Shown here: piece after piece, positions 15,337 through 18,349 of the stretch
How the letters are laid out: every line of letters begins with the position of its first letter
Position numbering within the stretch: position 1 is the stretch's first letter
Origin: DAIMZM01 sp036733985
Lineage (GTDB): Bacteria; Bacillota; Dehalobacteriia; UBA4068
DNA: 18,349 nucleotides
Direction: 5' to 3'
Assembly (NCBI GenBank): GCA_036733985.1
Contig: DAIMZM010000049.1
Location: 1-18,349 of the forward strand
The notes under the pieces: model-generated
The model's input: the letters and a program-made list of their open reading frames with translations, nothing else
Databases searched by the model: none
What the model was told of the DNA's origin: nothing
Made by a program: the position numbers and the translations under genes

Positions 15337-16053
15337 TCATTCCGCTTTCATAATATCCTTTTGCAGCTTACGGATGATGCGCTTTTCCAGCCGGGAAATA
15401 TAGGATTGGGAAATACCCAGCATATCCGCCACCTCCTTTTGCGTCATCTCCTCCTGGCCGAACAGGCCGAAGCGGGTTTGCATGATGATCTTCTCCCGGT
15501 TGGTCAGCTTCTCCATGGCTGCAAAAAGCAGCTTCTTCTCCACCTCCTCCTCTATGGATTTGTAGATTATATCCTCCTCTGTGCCGAGGATATCTGAAAG
15601 CAGCAGCTCATTTCCGTCCCAATCAATATTCAAAGGCTCGTCGAAGCTGATTTCCGAGCGGGTCTTGCTATTACGCCGCAAATACATGAGGATCTCGTTT
15701 TCAATACAGCGGGAGGCATAGGTGGCCAGCTTGATCTTTTTTTCCCCGTCGAAGGTGTTCACCGCCTTGATCAGGCCGATGGCGCCGATGCTGATCAAAT
15801 CCTCCACCCCCACGCCGGTGTTTTCGAATTTCCGGGCAATATACACCACCAGGCGCAGATTATGCTCGATCAGGGTCTGCCGGGCCTCGTTATCATCCCC
15901 GGCCAGGCGCAGCAGCAGCTCCCGTTCGTCGTCGGCGCTTAAGGGCGGGGGCAGCACATCGCTGCCGCCGATATAATCCACAGCCTTGTTCAGGGACAGC
16001 CAAGCCCTGAGCTGCATGAGAAAGGCATACATCTGCTGGATATAGCTGCTCAA
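15337..16053 (-). CDS. sigE: Sporulation sigma factor sigma-E (pro-protein)
   Basis: This 238-residue mother-cell sigma factor has a hydrophobic/amphipathic pro-sequence (about residues 1-26), the conserved mature start YIGGSDVLPPPL, region 2 with NLRLVVYIARKFENTGVGVEDLISIG and YASRCIENEILMYLRRN, the SFDEPLNIDWDGNELLLSD segment, and region 4 with helix-turn-helix MTQKEVADMLGISQSYISRLEKR. In sporulating Bacillota the pro-sequence is removed by SpoIIGA, and the factor then drives early mother-cell genes. TTG 16053 is the preferred start: it overlaps the spoIIGA stop as TTGA, has AGGAGG ten bases upstream, and gives a pro-sequence of normal length. ATG 16032 would shorten the pro-sequence to about 19 residues. 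sigG, usual downstream partner in Bacillus and many Clostridium, is absent here. Confidence 0.95.
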   Translation of the reverse strand: MSSYIQQMYAFLMQLRAWLSLNKAVDYIGGSDVLPPPLSADDERELLLRLAGDDNEARQTLIEHNLRLVVYIARKFENTGVGVEDLISIGAIGLIKAVNTFDGEKKIKLATYASRCIENEILMYLRRNSKTRSEISFDEPLNIDWDGNELLLSDILGTEEDIIYKSIEEEVEKKLLFAAMEKLTNREKIIMQTRFGLFGQEEMTQKEVADMLGISQSYISRLEKRIIRKLQKDIMKAE

Positions 16054-16982
16054 ATCCCCGCCGCCTCCTTAATCTCATTGCCCCCGGCAAAGATCTCCGG
16101 ATTGATCACCGCCTGGTAATCCGTGCCCGCGGAAAACCCCCGGGACACGATGCAAATATAAGCGTCTACGCCGTAGCGCCGGCCGTTTTCCGTAATGATT
16201 AGCCGGTCCGGCCGAAAGCCGGGGAGCAGGCCATGGTTCTTGCCAATGCTGGCAAAGGGCACCAGGCGCAGCCTTCTGGCCCAGCCGTCCTGCCCGCCCT
16301 CTTCCGCCAGGAACTGCACCAGGCGGGCCGCGTCCTCCTGATAAAGCTGCCAGGCCAGGCGCAGGCGCTCCGGGAACAAAGGCTGCAGGAAGCGGTATTC
16401 CGCCACGATCACCGGCAGGCCGGATAAAGGCTCCCGCAAATCATTGCCCGTATCGATCAGCGCTGTCAGCTTGCAGCTGCGGCCGGCCAGCCAAACTTCC
16501 AGAATCACCCGGAACTCATCCTTTTGCCAATTCCGCTTGATCAGGGCCATGCCCCGGCGGGCCAGGATAGCGGCCATCATCAGCCCAAAGAGCAGCGAAG
16601 CCCAGCGTACGGTTTCCCGCATGCCGAAGGAAAGGCCCTGGCCGGCCAGCAGGCGGCTGCCGGCCAGCACAGCCCCGGCCATAGCAAAGGCAGTCAGGTA
16701 AAACACGGCCAGCAGGCGGAAAAAAGCGCCGTAGCCCTGCCAGGGATAGGCCACCAGCAGCAGGATCAGGGAGACCGCCACCACAGCGGGAATCCGGTAC
16801 AGCCAGGTCAGGCCGGGCAGCAGCAGTCCCGCGCCGTAGAGGGCCCCTAAGGCCGCGGCAGCCAGCAGCCGCCACAGGGGCGTCCGCCGCCTGAGAAAGC
16901 AGCCGGCGGCCCAGAGGAGGAAGAAATCCAGAAAGAAATTCAGCGCCAGCAAAACATCGGCGTAAACCGTATATGCACCCAT
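16050..16982 (-). CDS. spoIIGA: Pro-sigma-E processing membrane protease SpoIIGA
   Basis: This 310-residue protein has about five membrane helices in its N-terminal half (start AYTVYADVLLALNFFLDFF) and a cytosolic aspartic-protease-like domain with LIDTGNDL, where Asp177 in DTGN is the expected catalytic residue. It forms the septal protease that removes the pro-sequence of sigma-E after the forespore signal. I chose ATG 16982 because AAAGG is seven bases away; ATG 16988 would sit on top of that site, and the longer upstream extension (to 17096) does not resemble the family and crosses a hairpin. Its stop overlaps the sigE start, matching the conserved spoIIG operon. Confidence 0.93.
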   Translation of the reverse strand: MGAYTVYADVLLALNFFLDFFLLWAAGCFLRRRTPLWRLLAAAALGALYGAGLLLPGLTWLYRIPAVVAVSLILLLVAYPWQGYGAFFRLLAVFYLTAFAMAGAVLAGSRLLAGQGLSFGMRETVRWASLLFGLMMAAILARRGMALIKRNWQKDEFRVILEVWLAGRSCKLTALIDTGNDLREPLSGLPVIVAEYRFLQPLFPERLRLAWQLYQEDAARLVQFLAEEGGQDGWARRLRLVPFASIGKNHGLLPGFRPDRLIITENGRRYGVDAYICIVSRGFSAGTDYQAVINPEIFAGGNEIKEAAGI

Positions 16983-17039
16983 ATCCATACCTTTGGCAAG
17001 CCTTCTGCTATATGCTATGTTGATTTCAGCCACGCTATG

Positions 17040-17045
17040 ATTATA
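17040..17045 (-). promoter_or_regulatory. Candidate -10 element of the spoIIG operon
   Basis: On the minus strand a perfect TATAAT (17045-17040) lies 57 bases before the spoIIGA start, just after the T-run of a hairpin. No -35 hexamer is found at 16-18 bases. The known Bacillus spoIIG promoter has an unusually long spacer and depends on Spo0A, but I saw no good 0A box here. Confidence 0.35.
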
Positions 17046-17052
17046 AAACAAA

Positions 17053-17078
17053 CAGCCCGCGAAGCACGTCGCAGGCTG
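17053..17078 (-). terminator. Intrinsic terminator upstream of spoIIGA
   Basis: On the minus strand CAGCCTGCG (17078-17070) pairs with CGCGGGCTG (17061-17053) with one G-U/mismatch position, and is followed by TTTGTTTT. It should stop read-through from the spore-protein gene into spoIIGA. Confidence 0.6.
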
Positions 17079-17122
17079 CTTATGACAAAAGAACATGGAA
17101 AATTAGGATAAGCGTTTTAAAG

Positions 17123-17145
17123 CCGCTTCTTTTACCCGGAAGCGG
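17123..17145 (-). terminator. Second hairpin downstream of the spore-protein gene
   Basis: CCGCTTC (17123-17129) and GAAGCGG (17139-17145) form a 7-bp perfect stem. On the minus strand it is followed by CTTTAAAA, a weak tail. It may back up the hairpin immediately before it. Confidence 0.4.
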
Positions 17146-17147
17146 GG

Positions 17148-17171
17148 GAAAAGGCGGATTTTAACCGCCTT
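17148..17171 (-). terminator. Terminator overlapping the spore-protein stop codon
   Basis: On the minus strand AAGGCGG (17171-17165), loop, CCGCCTT (17157-17151), then further T to 17148. The TAA stop (17172-17170) runs into the stem. Confidence 0.65.
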
Positions 17172-17460
17172 AATCCTGTTTTGGCGGGAAAATCTCCTTC
17201 TGCACCACTTCCGCGATGGAAGGGGCCGCGCCAGGCAAATTGGCTTCCGCCAATTGGCTGGCAGCGGCGTGCATGGCCTTTTTCCTGGCGGAAAAGATAC
17301 CCCCCAGCCGGCCGCTGTCCTCGGCGGACAGGCCGCTCCAGCCCTGGCTGCTGACCTGGTCCATCAAGCCCAGCTCCTCAGCGATCTCCTGCTTCAAATG
17401 CTCCCAATCCTCCGGGCGTTTTTTCATTTTGCTTTTGCGGGAACGCTTGACCTCGTCCAT
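17170..17460 (-). CDS. Alpha/beta-type small acid-soluble spore protein (extended form)
   Basis: This 96-residue protein contains the alpha/beta SASP core: LKQEIAEELGL (22-32), where germination protease normally cuts, then GWSGLSAEDSGRLGG (41-55) and a helix ending AASQLAE. Such proteins coat and protect DNA in the dormant spore. It is longer than the usual 60-75 residues, with a basic leader (KRSRKSKMKKR) and a C-terminal extension of about 25 residues (ANLPGAAPSIAEVV and beyond). ATG 17460 is preferred over GTG 17469 because GAGGTGA (17473-17467) is correctly spaced only for the ATG. A sigma-G-like promoter sits just upstream, supporting forespore expression. Family call is by core motif; divergence leaves some doubt. 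Confidence 0.75.
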   Translation of the reverse strand: MDEVKRSRKSKMKKRPEDWEHLKQEIAEELGLMDQVSSQGWSGLSAEDSGRLGGIFSARKKAMHAAASQLAEANLPGAAPSIAEVVQKEIFPPKQD

Positions 17461-17468
17461 AAAAATCA

Positions 17469-17502
17469 CCTCGTTCCCAGTATGACCGGAACGAGGTTTT
17501 TT
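17469..17502. terminator. Hairpin between yigZ-type gene and spore-protein gene
   Basis: CCTCGTTCC (17469-17477) pairs perfectly with GGAACGAGG (17488-17496). On the plus strand six T follow; on the minus strand the stem is followed by TGATTTTT. It probably ends the upstream minus-strand transcript, and in read-through RNA it would bury the spore-protein ribosome site. Confidence 0.6.
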
Positions 17503-17506
17503 ATAC
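17478..17506 (-). promoter_or_regulatory. Sigma-G-like forespore promoter of the spore-protein gene
   Basis: On the minus strand GTATA (17506-17502) and CATACTG (17484-17478) are 17 bases apart. This fits the sigma-G pattern (GHATR, 17-18 bases, CATNHTA) with one mismatch at the last -10 base. Transcription would start just before the ribosome site GAGGTGA, giving a leader of about 10-15 bases. Confidence 0.6.
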
Positions 17507-17516
17507 CCCTATCGTC

Positions 17517-18167
17517 TCAGGGCCGGGCCGGGATTGGCCGGTCGATAAACAGCTTTTCGCCCAAATCCTGCCAGCGTAAAGCGCCGTTACTCAAATCCGC
17601 CAGGGCCTGCCGCAAGCCTTCCTGCTCCGCTTCCGCCACCAGGCAGATGAAGCAGGCCTGCTCCGCATAGAGCTTTTCTTCCAAGACCAGGCCCGGCTGA
17701 TTGCAAAAGGTTTCTACCTTGCCCAGAAGCCCATAGCCAAAATGCAAGGCGATACGGACAGCCGGTACCTTCTCCACCAGCCGGGCCGCTTCGATAGCCA
17801 GCTGGGCCCCCTTCCCGTAGGCCCGGGCCAGGCCGCCCGCGCCTAAAAGCACGCCGCCGAAATAGCGGCTGACCACCAGCACCGTATTGTGCAGCCCAGC
17901 CCGCTTGACGGCTTCCAGGATGGGCCTGCCGGCAGTGCCTGCCGGCTCCCCCGCGTCGGCGCTGCGCTGGAACTGGTCGTCCTGGCCGATCTGCCAGGCA
18001 TAGCAATGGTGGTTGGCGCTCTTATGCTGCTCCCGTATCCGTTCCAGAAAAGCCTGGGCCGCCGCCTCGCTGGCAGCCGGGGCAATTTGGCCGATGAAGC
18101 GGGACTTCTTTTCAGTGAATTCGGCGGCCGCGGCAGCCGCCACGGTGATCAGGGTCTTCTCAGCCAT
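17517..18167 (-). CDS. YigZ/IMPACT family protein
   Basis: This 216-residue protein has the UPF0029/IMPACT N-terminal domain with EKKSRFIGQ (about 19-27), ANHHCYAW (51-58), SADAGEPAGTAGRPIL (about 69-84) and VVSRYFGGVLLGAGGLARAYG (about 98-118), then a C-terminal DUF1949-like ferredoxin-fold domain. Relatives are E. coli YigZ and B. subtilis YvyE; eukaryotic IMPACT regulates translation through Gcn2, but the bacterial function is not settled. ATG 18167 is preceded by AGGTGA. It starts eight bases after the stop of trmL, so the two are co-transcribed. Confidence 0.92.
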   Translation of the reverse strand: MAEKTLITVAAAAAAEFTEKKSRFIGQIAPAASEAAAQAFLERIREQHKSANHHCYAWQIGQDDQFQRSADAGEPAGTAGRPILEAVKRAGLHNTVLVVSRYFGGVLLGAGGLARAYGKGAQLAIEAARLVEKVPAVRIALHFGYGLLGKVETFCNQPGLVLEEKLYAEQACFICLVAEAEQEGLRQALADLSNGALRWQDLGEKLFIDRPIPARP

Positions 18168-18175
18168 GGCGTCAC

Positions 18176-18349
18176 CTAAGCCAAGCCGGGGAAGCCCTGC
18201 TGCCGCAAAGCCTCGTAGAGGATGATGGCCACGGAATTGGCCAGGTTCAGGGAGCGGATATCCGGCAGCATGGGGATGCGCAGGGTAGCGTCCGGATAGG
18301 CTGCCAGCAGTTCCGGGGGCAAGCCCGCCGTCTCCTTGCCGAAGACCAG
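18176..18349 (-). CDS. trmL: tRNA (cytidine(34)-2'-O)-methyltransferase TrmL, C-terminal end (partial)
   Basis: The minus-strand frame is open to the window edge and gives 57 C-terminal residues ending at TAG (18178-18176). It contains FGKETAGLP, LRIPMLPDIRSLNLANS and VAIILYEALRQQGFPGL, the SPOUT-fold knot that binds S-adenosylmethionine in TrmL/YibK. This enzyme methylates the wobble nucleotide of certain leucine tRNAs. The N-terminal part lies beyond the window. Confidence 0.92.
   Translation of the reverse strand: MVFGKETAGLPPELLAAYPDATLRIPMLPDIRSLNLANSVAIILYEALRQQGFPGLA

Noticed and set aside
15327..15349. Small hairpin GAAAGCGG/CCGCTTTC at the sigE stop codon as a terminator
   Set aside because: The stem is real (8 bp) but no T-run follows on the minus strand; the larger hairpin beyond it is a better terminator candidate.
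16983..17096. N-terminal extension of SpoIIGA
   Set aside because: The extra residues do not look like the family, would cross the terminator hairpin, and the AAAGG site fits ATG 16982.

Overview
The window reads as chromosomal DNA from an endospore-forming member of the Bacillota, most likely a high-GC Clostridia-type organism. The evidence is a spoIIGA-sigE pair, an alpha/beta-type small acid-soluble spore protein gene behind a sigma-G-like promoter, strong AGGAGG-type ribosome binding sites, and codons rich in G and C. The genus cannot be read from the sequence. I see no tRNA, rRNA, CRISPR array, insertion sequence or phage gene. Nearly all of the DNA is packed with genes and no gene-free gap exceeds about 300 bases.

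Layout. (1) 1-3841, plus strand: the end of a FAD-binding subunit and a complete molybdopterin subunit of a xanthine-dehydrogenase-family hydroxylase, then a lipoprotein of the BMP (nucleoside-binding) family, closed by a 24-bp perfect hairpin terminator. (2) 3988-6104: two divergent genes, a PHP-family histidinol-phosphatase-like phosphatase (minus) and a short-form S-adenosylhomocysteine hydrolase (plus). (3) 6283-7482, minus: an SPFH-domain protein with a poly-Gln tract and two C-terminal zinc ribbons (YdjI-like). (4) 7704-13571, plus: an OmpR-type response regulator and a six-helix histidine kinase, then a tight four-gene set: an MGDG-synthase/UgtP-type glycosyltransferase, a NodB polysaccharide deacetylase, an ECF sigma factor and a flippase-like (LPG_synthase_TM) membrane protein, closed by a terminator that overlaps the last stop codon. 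(5) 13686-15209, plus: a secreted SLH-repeat protein with a methionine-rich C-terminal domain. (6) 15337-18349, minus: in transcription order, the end of TrmL, a YigZ/IMPACT protein, the spore protein, spoIIGA and sigE.

How the genes may work together. Region 1 suggests uptake and oxidation of a purine or related N-heterocycle. Region 4 looks like an envelope glycolipid or cell-surface polymer module under a two-component system, and it carries an ECF sigma factor without an adjacent anti-sigma gene. Region 6 contains the SpoIIGA protease and its substrate pro-sigma-E, the mother-cell switch of sporulation, next to a forespore gene.

I found no gene set that is plainly a new defence, mobile or biosynthetic system. 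The best leads are the sigma-G-like promoter whose -10 element occupies the loop of a terminator-like hairpin, the ECF-sigma/glycosyltransferase/deacetylase/flippase operon, and the atypically long spore protein.
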